Source: Bryobacteraceae bacterium
Lineage (GTDB): Bacteria; Acidobacteriota; Terriglobia; Bryobacterales; Bryobacteraceae
Reading direction: 5' to 3'
DNA: 55,670 nucleotides
NCBI GenBank assembly: GCA_030041985.1
Contig: JASIAM010000286.1
Location: 1 to 55,670, forward strand
The notes under the pieces are model-generated. The model worked only from the letters and a program-made list of their open reading frames with translations. It was not told the DNA's origin and ran no database searches. Shown one piece after another: positions 40,208 through 49,353 of this stretch. The position numbers were made by a program, and so were the translations under genes. The number at the start of each line of letters is the position of its first letter. Positions within the stretch are counted from its first letter, which is position 1.

Positions 40208-41950
40208 ATGCAGTCCAAGCATCCAAAGCGGAGTGCTGCCAGGCTGCGGCATCGTGTCAGACAACCTCCGAGCTTGCGCACGCTCGTTCTCCTGGTAGGC
40301 TTCCTCTCTGCTGTAATCGCTCTTTTCCTTTATGCGCCCGCCTTTCACGGGCCGTTTGTGTTCGATGACGCCGGCCTCCCGTTCCATCGCACTATCAGGG
40401 AAGAACCTGTCTCAGCCTGGATCGCCGGCGTGCGCCCCATGCTCATGCTTACATATTGGCTGAACCTGCGAGCTTGGGGCGATGACCCGTTGAGTTATCA
40501 CCTGATCAACGTATTCATCCACATTCTGAATGGCGTGCTGGTATTCATGGTTTTGTATCGTCTGCTGGAATGGGCGGGCTGGGAGCGAAGTAATGTCTTT
40601 CGGGCATCACTCGTTGGGTGTCTCATTTTTCTCGTCCACCCGATACAAACCGAATCAGTCAGCTATGTTTCCGGGCGATCCGAAAGCCTCGAGGCTTTGT
40701 TTCAGCTTCTGTCATACGGTATCTTCCTGTATCGCCGTAAAGATTCCATTTCCTGGCTGGAATCACTCCTGGTATTGCTGTTCTTCTTTCTCGGAGTCAA
40801 GACAAAAGAAAATGCCGTCAGCGTCGCCGGCCTCTTCGTGCTGACCGATTTGTTCTGGCCCGTTTCCTTCTCGAGCGCAGGCCTTCGCAAAAATTGGAGG
40901 CTCTATGCTCTGATGCTTCCCGGGGCAATATTCGCAACCGTAGCCGTAATGCGCACGCTGGTTTCGAATCCGAGCGCCGGCTTTTCTGTCCAAACCGCCA
41001 CCTGGTATCAGTATCTTTTTACTGAGGCCCGTGCCCTATTCATCTATTTGCGCCTCGCCGTTTTCCCTTTGGGCCTTTCCATCGACCACGACTTCGCCAT
41101 TTCCCACACCTTCTACGACCATGCCGCCATATTGTGGATGCTTTTGCTGGCCGCCATCCTGATCGCCGGCTGGCGCTTCCGCCGAACCTTTCCGCTGGCG
41201 TTCTTCGGCTTGTTATTTTTCCTGGTGGAATTAGCCCCTACCTCTTCGGTGATACCTATTGCGGACTCCCTGGTAGATCGCCGCATGTATCTCCCGCTGG
41301 TGGGATTGATACTCATTGGCTGTGACTTCTGCCGGCGGCTGAAAATCCCCTCACCTGCGGCTCGTATGGCCGGTGTTGCGGCCGTGGCCGCATTGAGTGC
41401 CTGCTGCTATGCGCGCAACATGGAATGGGGACATCCGGAAAGCCTGTTCGCTGCCGCTGCTGCCCAATCTACTCACAATCTCCGCCCTTACCTTCACCTC
41501 ACCGAGGTGCTGGTGCACGAGCGCAATTGCGAACCGGCAGTGCCCTATCTTCAGCGTGCCGAGCGCCTATTTCCCAATGATTTCGATGTTCAAGTGGCTT
41601 GGAGCTGGGCGCTCGAATGTATCGAGCGGCCCCAGCAGGCCATGCAAAGGCTCCAGGCCGCCGCGCGTCTGCGGCCGCAGTCTTCCCTGGTCTACGAGTG
41701 GATTGGGCTGCTCTATGGTGAAATGCGCATGCCGGGAGCCGCCGGAGAAGCGTTGCACCACGCCGTGCAACTCGATCCTTCATCCGTTTCGGCTCATGAA
41801 TCGCTCGCCTTGTGGTACCAGGCCACAGGCGATCTGCCGGACGCCGAACAGGAGCATGCCCGGAGCGTCGCCATCGATCCACACGACGAAAGCGCCCGCG
41901 CTGCCCTGGCGCGGGTCCGCCTTTTGCGGGGATCCGGCTCCGCCCGTTAA
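40208..41950 (+). CDS. TMTC-like membrane glycosyltransferase-C with TPR repeats
   Basis: A 580-residue protein. After a basic leader come about ten transmembrane helices with the loop FHGPFVFDDAGLPFHRTI (the acidic DD of GT-C enzymes), PMLMLTYWLNLRAWG, HPIQTESVSYVSGRSESLEALFQLLSY and LGVKTKENAVSVAGLF, as in TMTC-type O-mannosyltransferases. PIADSLVDRRMYLPLVG closes the membrane part. From about residue 425, three to four TPR units follow (LFPNDFDVQVAWSWALE, VYEWIGLLYGEMRMPGAAGEAL, SAHESLALWYQATGDLPDAEQ). It probably glycosylates exported proteins using a polyprenyl-phosphate sugar. No ribosome site is evident at the ATG. It precedes a secreted protein that might be a target. Confidence 0.83.
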   Translation: MQSKHPKRSAARLRHRVRQPPSLRTLVLLVGFLSAVIALFLYAPAFHGPFVFDDAGLPFHRTIREEPVSAWIAGVRPMLMLTYWLNLRAWGDDPLSYHLINVFIHILNGVLVFMVLYRLLEWAGWERSNVFRASLVGCLIFLVHPIQTESVSYVSGRSESLEALFQLLSYGIFLYRRKDSISWLESLLVLLFFFLGVKTKENAVSVAGLFVLTDLFWPVSFSSAGLRKNWRLYALMLPGAIFATVAVMRTLVSNPSAGFSVQTATWYQYLFTEARALFIYLRLAVFPLGLSIDHDFAISHTFYDHAAILWMLLLAAILIAGWRFRRTFPLAFFGLLFFLVELAPTSSVIPIADSLVDRRMYLPLVGLILIGCDFCRRLKIPSPAARMAGVAAVAALSACCYARNMEWGHPESLFAAAAAQSTHNLRPYLHLTEVLVHERNCEPAVPYLQRAERLFPNDFDVQVAWSWALECIERPQQAMQRLQAAARLRPQSSLVYEWIGLLYGEMRMPGAAGEALHHAVQLDPSSVSAHESLALWYQATGDLPDAEQEHARSVAIDPHDESARAALARVRLLRGSGSAR

Positions 41951-42012
41951 AACCGGTCCCGATTTCGTCGGCCGCTATAAAGGTTCAATGCCTATTTGCC
42001 GATAAACTGGGC

Positions 42013-44400
42013 ATGAAGAAGCCGTGCGCCAAACTGGCGATCCTGGCGGCCGTCGGGCTGAGTTCCGCCTGGTCGCAAACGTCGTCGACCGGGCCTTCCG
42101 CCTCGCCCTCATCTTTGAGCTTTAGCTATACGGTAAACAGCAGCACCTTGCCCGCATCCGCGAAGCTGAAGGTCTCCTTGCCGGCAGCGGCGTCGAGTTC
42201 CACAGTTATTTCCGTTGTGCCAGCTTACCCGGCGGGCACGCCGTCGGCCGAGACCGGCTGGCTTAGCGTGGCGCCAGGTTCGGGCGTTAGCCCCCTGACA
42301 TTAGAGGTCCTCGCGAATCCTACCGGATTGCCCCCCGGAAGCTTCACCGCCAGTCTCGCCGTAACCACGAGTCCGAACGTTGGTGCCCTCACTGTGCCCG
42401 TGACGCTTTCCATTTCCAATCCGCCGGCAAATCTGGTCGTTTCCCCCGGTGAGACCACCACGAACTTTACGGCTGCGTCCGGTTCCACACCCGCTACCTT
42501 GACGTTCAGCTATACCACTGGATCCGCCTGGAATCTTCAGGCGAGCGAATTGGATGTGTCCACCAACGGTGGGATTATTCCGTTTAATGTGACCGCCGCC
42601 AACGCCAAGGCATCCGGCAGCAGCACCACTCCCGTATGGCTGCGGGTGGCTCCCCAAGGCGCAGCCGTCACCAGCACCCAGACAAGCGGCGTAGCGGTCG
42701 CGGGATCCGATGTCCCTATCATGGTGTCTCTTGATCCAACTACCGTGCAATCCCTGCTGCCGGGCAGTTACGCCGGGACGGTTACCTTCGCGGCCACCAG
42801 CACTGCTAATGGAACCGACCAGGTGGCGGTGAATCTCGTCGTATCGGCCGGTGCTCCCTCGGTGACTTCTATTTTCCCGTATAGTATCGTGCAGGCTCCC
42901 GCGGTAAACCCTCTGATCACCATCAACGGACAGAATTTCTTTAGCACCTCAGTGGTGACCTTGGCGCCTGCCGGAACCTCGGCCAACAACCAATGCACAC
43001 AAAACGGCACCCCCACACAAGTCACTTCCACGTTGCTGAGCCAAAACATCATGACTGCCACGGTCAGCAATGCGGCGACTCTCTTCGCGAGTCCGGGCAA
43101 TTGGTGTGTCTGCGTTACCAATCCGGCGCCGCCGAACGCCCCTAATCAGACCCCGGCGTGCACGCCGACTGCGCCCGTTGATTACACCTTCACCGTGGTG
43201 TCCAATTCGCAGGTCTCTGTCAGCTCCGTTTTGAATGCCGCCAGCTACCAACAAACGGCCACCCAAATCGGGACGAACCAAGATCCAGTCACTGCCGGGC
43301 AAACTTCCATTGCTCCCGGTGAGATCGTTTCCATTTTCGGGCAGAATCTGGGCCCCACCACGCCTTTGCCGGCGACTCCCCAGGCCGCTCCGGCCATAGT
43401 GAGTTCCAGTGCACCGCTGAATGCGACTCTGAACACCAGCGCACTAGCGGCCACCTTGCAGTTTACGGTGACCAGCAGTTCCGGCTCTACACCTGTGACG
43501 GTCAATTTTGCCAGTGATCCCAATGTCTCAAACGCCGAAAACTTGGGCAATATCGCAGCCTATATCAACGGGATCACAATGGGTCTAAACCTAGGAAACA
43601 TGGCTTCAGTAAATACGGTGCTGGGCAGCACATACCTTACCCTCACTTCTCCCACCACAGGTTCGGGTGCGGGAATCGCGGTAACCGATGACACAGCCTC
43701 GGAGCTTCTCGGCCTCACCACCGCGGGCAACAACGTGACCGTCAATGGCGCAGACATGTCGTTCCCGTTTCAACTCGACGGCATACAGGTCGCTTTTCAG
43801 TTCACCAATGCGCACACTTCCGTCCTGACCACTCTCTATGCGCCTATCATTATGGTGGCGGCCAATCAGGTCAATGTGATGGTGCCTAGCGGCGCTGTCT
43901 CCGGCATTGGCGGCTCGGGCGCCACTCTCATCGTGCAGAATGGCTTGAACATGGCCTCCTTGAGCAATCTGGTGCTCGTGAATGAAGATCCGGGAATATT
44001 TGCGCTCTCGGGCGAGGGAACCGGTCAGGCGGCTGTCCTCAATTACAATCCCACTACGGGCGCGTACACCATCAACTCATCCAAAAACACCGCTCCCCAG
44101 GGATCCACCATCGTGATTTACGCGACCGGGTTGGGAATTCTGAGTACGCCACTGCCGGATGGCGTGGCGGCAAGCGCCGCCGACAAAGTGACCGATCCGG
44201 TTCAGGTCACGATCGGGGGGCAGCCTAGCGTGGTCACCTATGCGGGAACATCTCCGGGATCTATCGGTGGGCTGACACAGATCAATGCCATCGTGCCGCC
44301 TACTGCAGCCAGCGGGTCGGCTGTAACTCTGACGATCGCGGGCGGCACGGCGCAAACGGCCAGGGCGAGTCAAACCGAAGTGACACTCGCGGTGAAATAG
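42013..44400 (+). CDS. Secreted Ig-like protein with the Solibacter-type C-terminal domain
   Basis: A 795-residue exported protein: signal peptide (LAILAAVGLSSAWSQ), two BACON-like Ig repeats (about residues 25-280, e.g. TGWLSVAPGSGVSPLTLEV and PVWLRVAPQGA), an IPT/TIG-like domain (SIFPYSIVQAPAVNPLITINGQNFFSTS), then VSSVLNAASYQ ... IAPGEIVSIFGQNLGP, the opening of the C-terminal domain I know as TIGR03437. That domain is interrupted by about 115 residues (LQFTVTSSSG ... GIAVTDDTASELLGL) and resumes with YAPIIMVAANQVNVMVPSG and VIYATGLG. The composition is Ser/Thr/Ala-rich, with few charges. ATG 42013 begins the signal peptide; the frame is open upstream but out of register with the previous gene. 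Role: surface or secreted adhesion-type protein. Confidence 0.88.
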   Translation: MKKPCAKLAILAAVGLSSAWSQTSSTGPSASPSSLSFSYTVNSSTLPASAKLKVSLPAAASSSTVISVVPAYPAGTPSAETGWLSVAPGSGVSPLTLEVLANPTGLPPGSFTASLAVTTSPNVGALTVPVTLSISNPPANLVVSPGETTTNFTAASGSTPATLTFSYTTGSAWNLQASELDVSTNGGIIPFNVTAANAKASGSSTTPVWLRVAPQGAAVTSTQTSGVAVAGSDVPIMVSLDPTTVQSLLPGSYAGTVTFAATSTANGTDQVAVNLVVSAGAPSVTSIFPYSIVQAPAVNPLITINGQNFFSTSVVTLAPAGTSANNQCTQNGTPTQVTSTLLSQNIMTATVSNAATLFASPGNWCVCVTNPAPPNAPNQTPACTPTAPVDYTFTVVSNSQVSVSSVLNAASYQQTATQIGTNQDPVTAGQTSIAPGEIVSIFGQNLGPTTPLPATPQAAPAIVSSSAPLNATLNTSALAATLQFTVTSSSGSTPVTVNFASDPNVSNAENLGNIAAYINGITMGLNLGNMASVNTVLGSTYLTLTSPTTGSGAGIAVTDDTASELLGLTTAGNNVTVNGADMSFPFQLDGIQVAFQFTNAHTSVLTTLYAPIIMVAANQVNVMVPSGAVSGIGGSGATLIVQNGLNMASLSNLVLVNEDPGIFALSGEGTGQAAVLNYNPTTGAYTINSSKNTAPQGSTIVIYATGLGILSTPLPDGVAASAADKVTDPVQVTIGGQPSVVTYAGTSPGSIGGLTQINAIVPPTAASGSAVTLTIAGGTAQTARASQTEVTLAVK

Positions 44401-44448
44401 GCTTCGCCACATCGAGGCCGCCACCGCCAGTTTGCGCGCCGTGCGGAG

Positions 44449-44691
44449 CTAGCGGTGTTTAGCAGCCATTTTCTTTTCGAGGGCCTTCATCAGCCGGTCC
44501 TCGACCTCTTTCGGTATCGGATAAAGGTCTACACCTTTGTAGACCCGGATCGTTTTTCTGGTCGTATCGGCGATCACCCAACAGTTCGGGCACTGGGCGA
44601 TATGCTGTTCCAGTTCCTCCCGCAAAGCCGCGTCCGCCGATTCATCCAGATAATCCGTCAGCTCGTTTAGAAAATCTTTACAGGTAAGCAA
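44449..44691 (-). CDS. Zinc-binding anti-sigma factor (zf-HC2 type), soluble
   Basis: An 80-residue protein with the ZAS signature: Cys4, His30, Cys34 and Cys37 (HIAQCPNC), typical of anti-sigma factors binding the cognate ECF sigma. There is no transmembrane segment, so it is a cytoplasmic, perhaps redox-responsive, form. The C-terminal half (YPIPKEVEDRLMKALEKKMAAKHR) is a basic helix. Its start overlaps the sigma factor gene by 14 bases; the pair is translated together in near-equal amounts. Confidence 0.85.
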   Translation of the reverse strand: MLTCKDFLNELTDYLDESADAALREELEQHIAQCPNCWVIADTTRKTIRVYKGVDLYPIPKEVEDRLMKALEKKMAAKHR

Positions 44692-45298
44692 AGGCGTCGT
44701 CTCCCTTGCGCTTAAAGGTGCGGGTCAGTTTCTCTCGCAGTTGCAAGCGTGCCCGCAGCAGCCGGCTCTTCACGGCCGGAATGGAAAGCCCCAGAGCTTC
44801 GGCGGTCTCTTCCGTCGAAAGTTCGTCAATATCCCGCAGTACGAAGACCGACCGGTACGGCGGCGCCAGACTCTGTATCGCTGCATCCAGAATTTCGCCG
44901 AGTTCCTCGCGCGAAAACTGTTGCTCCGGGTCTTCGTCCCAGGCCGCGATTTCCCGCGTAACCGTGTCCTCACCCGTGTCGATCCCTTCATCGAGCGATA
45001 CCGACTTGTCCGTCTTCCGCCGGCGCAGCTTCATCAGCGCCTGGTTGACCGCAATGCGCACGATCCAGGTATAAAATTTAGACTGCCCCTGAAACTGATC
45101 CAGGTGCTCGTACGCCTTGAGGAATGTTTCCTGCAAAACGTCCTCAGCGTCCTCCCGGTTCTGAGTGATATGTTGCGCCAGCCTGAAGATTTTAGCTTCG
45201 TAGCGGCGCACCAATTCCGCGAATGCGCGGTCGTCGGCCCTGCGGGCCTGCGCGACCAGCGTAGTTTCGTCGGTTCCGGCCAGGCTGGAAACTGCCAT
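44678..45298 (-). CDS. ECF RNA polymerase sigma factor
   Basis: A 206-residue sigma-70 family factor with region 2 (FAELVRRYEAKIFRLAQHIT ... NREDAEDVLQETFLKAYEHL, then FYTWIVRIAVNQALMKLRRR) and region 4 (PPYRSVFVLRDIDELSTEE, followed by TAEALGLSIPAVKSRLLRAR). The linker is acidic (TGEDTVTREIAAWDEDPEQQ). The start at ATG 45298 is set by the position of region 2; a GTG at 45331 is also in frame. It is controlled by the overlapping anti-sigma factor. Target promoters cannot be named. It is divergent from the gene at 45361. Confidence 0.92.
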   Translation of the reverse strand: MAVSSLAGTDETTLVAQARRADDRAFAELVRRYEAKIFRLAQHITQNREDAEDVLQETFLKAYEHLDQFQGQSKFYTWIVRIAVNQALMKLRRRKTDKSVSLDEGIDTGEDTVTREIAAWDEDPEQQFSREELGEILDAAIQSLAPPYRSVFVLRDIDELSTEETAEALGLSIPAVKSRLLRARLQLREKLTRTFKRKGDDAFAYL

Positions 45299-45360
45299 CG
45301 GTCTGCCAACATCATAGCGCACCCTTTTCACCAGGCCGCTGCAGCCGCCCGGCCTTCCCT

Positions 45361-45798
45361 ATGGCGCGTGTGGCAAACTACTCCCATATGACGCCTCAGA
45401 TTGCGGCCTCGATCAGGCCACACCTGCAGTGGTTCGGCTCGTTTAACAAATCGGGCGAGCTTAAAAAAATCCAGGTGTGGCTAACCGTTAACCAGGGCAA
45501 CATCGAGTTTCTGACGCCGGAAAGTTCCTACAAGGTGAAGCGCGTTCGGCGGAATTCCCGCGTCATTTGTTTCCTCGGCAAGGAGAACGGTCCCCAGCTT
45601 CTAGGCCAGGCGGAACTCGTTACGGAGCGGCTAGCGGCGGAGCGCGTATATCGCGCCTACCGGAAAACACATCCGTTTCTGATGCTGATCCTTGGGAGGA
45701 GCATTCGTAAGCGCATCGAGTCGGGCGGACAGGTGGTGGTGCGCGTTCACCCGGATGAGCCGAATCCGCTAACGGGTGTAACCGATCCGGCGGTATGA
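45361..45798 (+). CDS. PNPOx-like split-barrel flavin/F420-binding protein
   Basis: A 145-residue protein of the pyridoxamine 5'-phosphate oxidase-like split-barrel type. Signs are KKIQVWLTVNQGNIEFLTPESSYKVKRVRRNSRVICFLG and GQAELVTERLAAERVYRAYRKTHP, as in cofactor-binding 'PPOX class' proteins of unknown substrate. It may be an F420- or FMN-dependent reductase or a haem-linked protein. The start could also be ATG 45388 (MTPQIAAS), and neither has a clear ribosome site. It lies 62 bases from the divergent sigma factor. Confidence 0.75.
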   Translation: MARVANYSHMTPQIAASIRPHLQWFGSFNKSGELKKIQVWLTVNQGNIEFLTPESSYKVKRVRRNSRVICFLGKENGPQLLGQAELVTERLAAERVYRAYRKTHPFLMLILGRSIRKRIESGGQVVVRVHPDEPNPLTGVTDPAV

Positions 45799-45814
45799 GC
45801 TATGGTAATTAAGA

Positions 45815-46537
45815 ATGCTCGCCAATGCTGGAGTGGCCAGTATCGAGGCGGGGACTGCACTGGGCGTCAGCCTGGTGGCCCTGCTCGCAGCCGGGTGGCA
45901 GTGGCGCTCCGCGCGGATTCGATCGGCCGAAACCGACCATAACTGGAAAGACCGATGGAAGTGGCTGGAGAAGGAAGTCACACAGAGCCGATTGCTGACC
46001 GAGTCCGCCAATCAGAGAGCGGAGGCGGCGGAGAGAAGCGCAGGGGCGAGCGCCAAGGCTGCAGCCGCCAGCGCCCATTCCGCGGAGGAATCGGCCGCGG
46101 CGGCCAGGGGCATCGCGGAATTGGGGAAACGGGCATGGGTTCACGCCACCGAATTCCGGCTGTCTTTGAAAACGCAGACCAACGAGAATTCCGTCTTGGA
46201 GGTATGGATTGCCAACTTGGGATCGACGCCTGCGCGCGAACTGAAAATAGCGAGCAATTTTCTCGTCTGTGACCAGGCGCCCGCGGAGCTGATCTTGAAA
46301 CCGCGCGTGAATAACCTTGTGCTGGGTCCGGCCGTCAGCTTCTCGTTATCGCACTTTTTGCGGGTTTCGCCCGCTGACCTGGCGTCGATCATGGCGGGCC
46401 GCAAGGTCATGGTCACCTATGGCCAGGCAAAATATTACGACGTTTTCGGGGCGCCACGAGAGACTCGCTGGTGCGCCACTTATGACTCCAATGCCAAGGC
46501 CTTTGTGGCTAGCAGCGGGAATAACTCGGTGACATAG
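45815..46537 (+). CDS. Membrane-anchored coiled-coil protein, unknown
   Basis: A 240-residue protein. Residues 8-30 (ASIEAGTALGVSLVALLAAG) span the membrane, followed by WQWRSARIRSAE and a long Ala-rich helix (residues 45-105, with ANQRAEAAERSAGASAKAAA) likely to form a coiled coil. The C-terminal domain (VHATEFRLSLKTQTNENSVL ... EVWIANLGSTPARELKIASNF) is beta-rich. The fold resembles small phage or bacterial proteins with an N-terminal anchor and an Ig-like domain, but I recognise no family. Its stop lies one base from the convergent SPOR gene. Confidence 0.7.
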   Translation: MLANAGVASIEAGTALGVSLVALLAAGWQWRSARIRSAETDHNWKDRWKWLEKEVTQSRLLTESANQRAEAAERSAGASAKAAAASAHSAEESAAAARGIAELGKRAWVHATEFRLSLKTQTNENSVLEVWIANLGSTPARELKIASNFLVCDQAPAELILKPRVNNLVLGPAVSFSLSHFLRVSPADLASIMAGRKVMVTYGQAKYYDVFGAPRETRWCATYDSNAKAFVASSGNNSVT

Positions 46538-46538
46538 G

Positions 46539-47117
46539 TTATCGCATAGGGCGGACTACCGCCTGTGTCGCCTGGTCGCGCGAGAGGACGGCGGCGATCT
46601 GCGAGGCTTCGTCCCAATCCTGATAGGGACCGACACGCACGAAATTCCACTGCCGGGCATGTCCCCCCAGGACGATTTGTGGAGCGTAGCCCTCTTCTCG
46701 TAATCGCTCCGCCAGTTTATCGGCGTTAGCTTTTTCGAGAAATGCGCCCACTTGCACGGCCAGTTGCACTCCGGCCGCCGGCGCCGCCGCTGCTGTTTCA
46801 GAAGCCGGAGGGGCCGTGGGCGCGATGGGGGCGGCGGGTTGCGCAGCCGGAGGTACGATTGACTGTGCTGCCGCGGTAGCCTCAGCGGTTGGCGAGGCAG
46901 CCGGGCTTCGCGTAGCCGGTGCGTTGGCAGGCATCGCGCTGACCGGCGTGTTCCGCGCCGCTACCGGAGCCGGCTTGGCGGCCGTGATCACGTCCCGGTC
47001 CAAACGCCAGGTGAAGCCCGTCAGGAATCCTGCCAAGAAGACCAGGATCAGCAGCAGCGCGGAGCCGGCGCTTACTGTGACGGTTGCTTTACGATCGAGT
47101 GAAAAATCGTATGTCAT
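46539..47117 (-). CDS. SPOR-domain membrane protein
   Basis: A 192-residue protein. Residues 12-34 are a transmembrane helix (VTVSAGSALLLILVFLAGFL), followed by an Ala/Pro-rich linker of about 80 residues and a C-terminal SPOR domain (VQLAVQVGAFLEKANADKLAERLREEGYAPQIV ... WNFVRVGPYQDWDEASQIAA), which binds denuded septal peptidoglycan in known members. ATG 47117 is preferred over TTG 47129. It stands at the end of the injection-system genes, 12 bases after the DUF4280 gene, so it may anchor that system to the wall or simply follow it by chance. Confidence 0.85.
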   Translation of the reverse strand: MTYDFSLDRKATVTVSAGSALLLILVFLAGFLTGFTWRLDRDVITAAKPAPVAARNTPVSAMPANAPATRSPAASPTAEATAAAQSIVPPAAQPAAPIAPTAPPASETAAAAPAAGVQLAVQVGAFLEKANADKLAERLREEGYAPQIVLGGHARQWNFVRVGPYQDWDEASQIAAVLSRDQATQAVVRPMR

Positions 47118-47129
47118 TCGGTACCCCAA

Positions 47130-47516
47130 TTACGGGATCATCACTGTAGTCTGTCCGGGATCCACCACCTGAATCACACCACCCCAAATACATGTCAGTT
47201 TGGAATTGTTATCCAGAGCGGGCATCTCGGCGATCAAAACGGTAGGAGCACCCGGATTCCAGGGGGCGGGCGTGTTGGGAATGCAGGGCGCGGGCGTCAA
47301 CACGCCCAGGTTGGAGGCCGTTTGGGAAGCGACCTCCGGGTTCGCGAGTGACGAGCACATCCCGAAAGGCATGATATTGACTAATGGCTTATTATCCACG
47401 ATATTTGCATCCGGAGTACCGGTAAGTACGCGCTTGTCTGGTAGAACCACCAGGCTGCTAGACGCCGCACCAAAGCTACATTGGAGGGCCGCTCCCATTA
47501 TGACTTGAAATGCCAT
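47130..47516 (-). CDS. PAAR-like protein (DUF4280)
   Basis: A 128-residue protein beginning AFQVIMGAALQCSFGAASSSLVVLP and repeating the DNKPLVNIMPFGMCSSLANPEV and APWNPGAPTVLIAEMPALDNNSKLTCIWGG segments. These are the hallmark of DUF4280, regarded as the PAAR-like spike tip of contractile systems. Four cysteines are spread through the protein. The 30-base distance to the upstream VgrG gene fits a spike-tip pair. It probably caps VgrG and may recruit cargo. Confidence 0.88.
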   Translation of the reverse strand: MAFQVIMGAALQCSFGAASSSLVVLPDKRVLTGTPDANIVDNKPLVNIMPFGMCSSLANPEVASQTASNLGVLTPAPCIPNTPAPWNPGAPTVLIAEMPALDNNSKLTCIWGGVIQVVDPGQTTVMIP

Positions 47517-47546
47517 CGTTTGTTCCTTGCCGTTACCGCAACCTCT

Positions 47547-49334
47547 TCAGTTGATCTTCACTAAGCCGCCTTTGAGAGTGAGCGTGCCGCCAGTCTCTAC
47601 GGTCTGTGATGCATTGGCTGTGCTCGTGATACTCTCCTGAGCTTCATTGGTCATGCTGGTTCCCGCCTGATTGGTAAAGGACGTGCCAGATTTGATACTC
47701 ACTGAACCCGAGACATCTATGGTCAGATTTCCGGATACCTTGAGAGAGTAATTCCCGCTCACCGTCCGGCTGAAGTCAGCCTTATCCGTGTGAGTCTCGT
47801 TTCCCGTGATGGCGCCGGAGCGAGTGCCTTTGACCGTAAAGGTCTGATTGTTGAGCACGGTCACATTCATGTCTTTCTGCGCCTGGATGAAAAGCTCTTC
47901 TGATCCCGCTTTGTCCTCGAATCGGATCTCGTTGAATCCTCCGCCGCCTTTAGAACTGCCGGTTTTGATAGTGCTCTTGGTTTGCTCGCCGGGTAGAGTG
48001 TAAGGGACGGTCTGGACGGCGTTGTAAACACAACCGGTAACGATGGGGCGATCGGGATTGCCTTCGAGGAAACTGACAATCACTTCCTGACCGATTCGGG
48101 GAATGAAAATCGACCCCCATTGTTTCCCGGCCCATCCCTGAGACACACGAATCCAACAGGAACTTTTTTCGTCATTTTTTCCGGCCTGGTCCCAGTGGAA
48201 TTGGACGACAATGCGCCCGTACTGGTCAGTCCAGATCTCTTCGCCGGACTTGCCGGTGACCGTAGCGGTCTGAGTGCCATGAATAATCGGACGCGGCGTC
48301 TCGCGCGCGGGATGAAAAACCGTAGCAGCCGGAATGGCCTCGAAGGAGTTGGTGTAGAGGGCATGTTCGTCGGCGGTATGGGACACCCAGGTGAGCAGGT
48401 ATTCCGCGTTCACCTCGGCGCGGGCATGCCCTGCGAGGGTGAATTTATAGCCTGGCCGGAAGGCCCAACAGTAGCTGGTTCCGCGTACCTGTTTGCCGGG
48501 CACTTCGAGCGCGGAGAGACGCAGACTGGCGCGAGACTCCCCGTCACTCGTGGTTGTGTACAGGCCAGGGTATTCGTAAACAGAACGGCTGGTATCCGAA
48601 CCACTGGCGCTGGCGGTGAGATCGGTGTTGGGAGTAAGAAAATTGAAATCATCGCCCTTGTACTGTCCTATTACGACCTGTTGCTCCACCGAACAACTGG
48701 TGACAATGTCTTCCGCTGTCCAGGCTTCTTTCTGCATGGTAGCGGTACTCAGTGCGCAGGGCTGGTAGGCGCTGGAGTCATCCGCCAGAACCAGTTTATG
48801 GCTGGAGCTGTCGTGGGTGAAGAAGTAGAAGATGCCTTCCTCCTCCATCAGGCGCGAAACAAAGGCGAAAGAAGTCTCCATATATTGAACGCAGTACTCG
48901 CGCGTCGCGTAAGTCGCTGTGAGAGAGTCGGTGAAATCGGTAAAGCCGGCATCGGAAAAGACTTTCTTGATGATGTCGGGGGCTGTCATATTCTGAAAAA
49001 TCCGGCAATCCGTATTCATGGTCAGCAGCCACAGCCACGGATGGAGTTCGGCGTAGTAGGTAGTGAAGCGGGGGTCGCTTCCGGCTTGTATGAAACGGCC
49101 TACAATCCCGTTCAGATACTGCTTGTCGCCGCTGGCCAGCGAGATGGTGAGGGTCACATTCTTGCCGACAATCTGGGTGAAATCGATGGCGTTATCTTCG
49201 GAGAGAAGCTCCAGCGTAAACTGGAACGGCTGGGAGATGCGCTCTTCACCTTGAAAGCTTTTGAGAAAAAACTTGTCGGCCCCGAGCGGCGTGCTGATCA
49301 GAATCGGGCTGAGTCCCTGGACGTAGGACGCCAT
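47547..49334 (-). CDS. tssI: VgrG / TssI spike protein of a type VI-like system
   Basis: A 595-residue VgrG. The N-terminal gp27-like part has SFQGEERISQPFQFTLELLS, ITIS-like strands and MTAPDIIKKVFSDAGF. The OB-fold/gp5-like part has GEEIWTDQYGRIVVQFHWDQ, CWIRVSQGWAGKQWGSIFIPRIGQEVIVSFLEGNPDRPIVTG. The C-terminal beta-helix is a regular repeat (SGNYSLKVSGNLTIDVSGSVSIKSG). There is no extra effector domain after it. It is co-linear with TssG upstream (20-base gap) and the PAAR-like gene downstream. Confidence 0.95.
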   Translation of the reverse strand: MASYVQGLSPILISTPLGADKFFLKSFQGEERISQPFQFTLELLSEDNAIDFTQIVGKNVTLTISLASGDKQYLNGIVGRFIQAGSDPRFTTYYAELHPWLWLLTMNTDCRIFQNMTAPDIIKKVFSDAGFTDFTDSLTATYATREYCVQYMETSFAFVSRLMEEEGIFYFFTHDSSSHKLVLADDSSAYQPCALSTATMQKEAWTAEDIVTSCSVEQQVVIGQYKGDDFNFLTPNTDLTASASGSDTSRSVYEYPGLYTTTSDGESRASLRLSALEVPGKQVRGTSYCWAFRPGYKFTLAGHARAEVNAEYLLTWVSHTADEHALYTNSFEAIPAATVFHPARETPRPIIHGTQTATVTGKSGEEIWTDQYGRIVVQFHWDQAGKNDEKSSCWIRVSQGWAGKQWGSIFIPRIGQEVIVSFLEGNPDRPIVTGCVYNAVQTVPYTLPGEQTKSTIKTGSSKGGGGFNEIRFEDKAGSEELFIQAQKDMNVTVLNNQTFTVKGTRSGAITGNETHTDKADFSRTVSGNYSLKVSGNLTIDVSGSVSIKSGTSFTNQAGTSMTNEAQESITSTANASQTVETGGTLTLKGGLVKIN

Positions 49335-49353
49335 GAGGTTTCATGATACCGGA

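Noticed and set aside
48120-49346. 408-residue open frame antisense to VgrG
   Set aside because: No domain or signal; VgrG on the other strand has complete family motifs.
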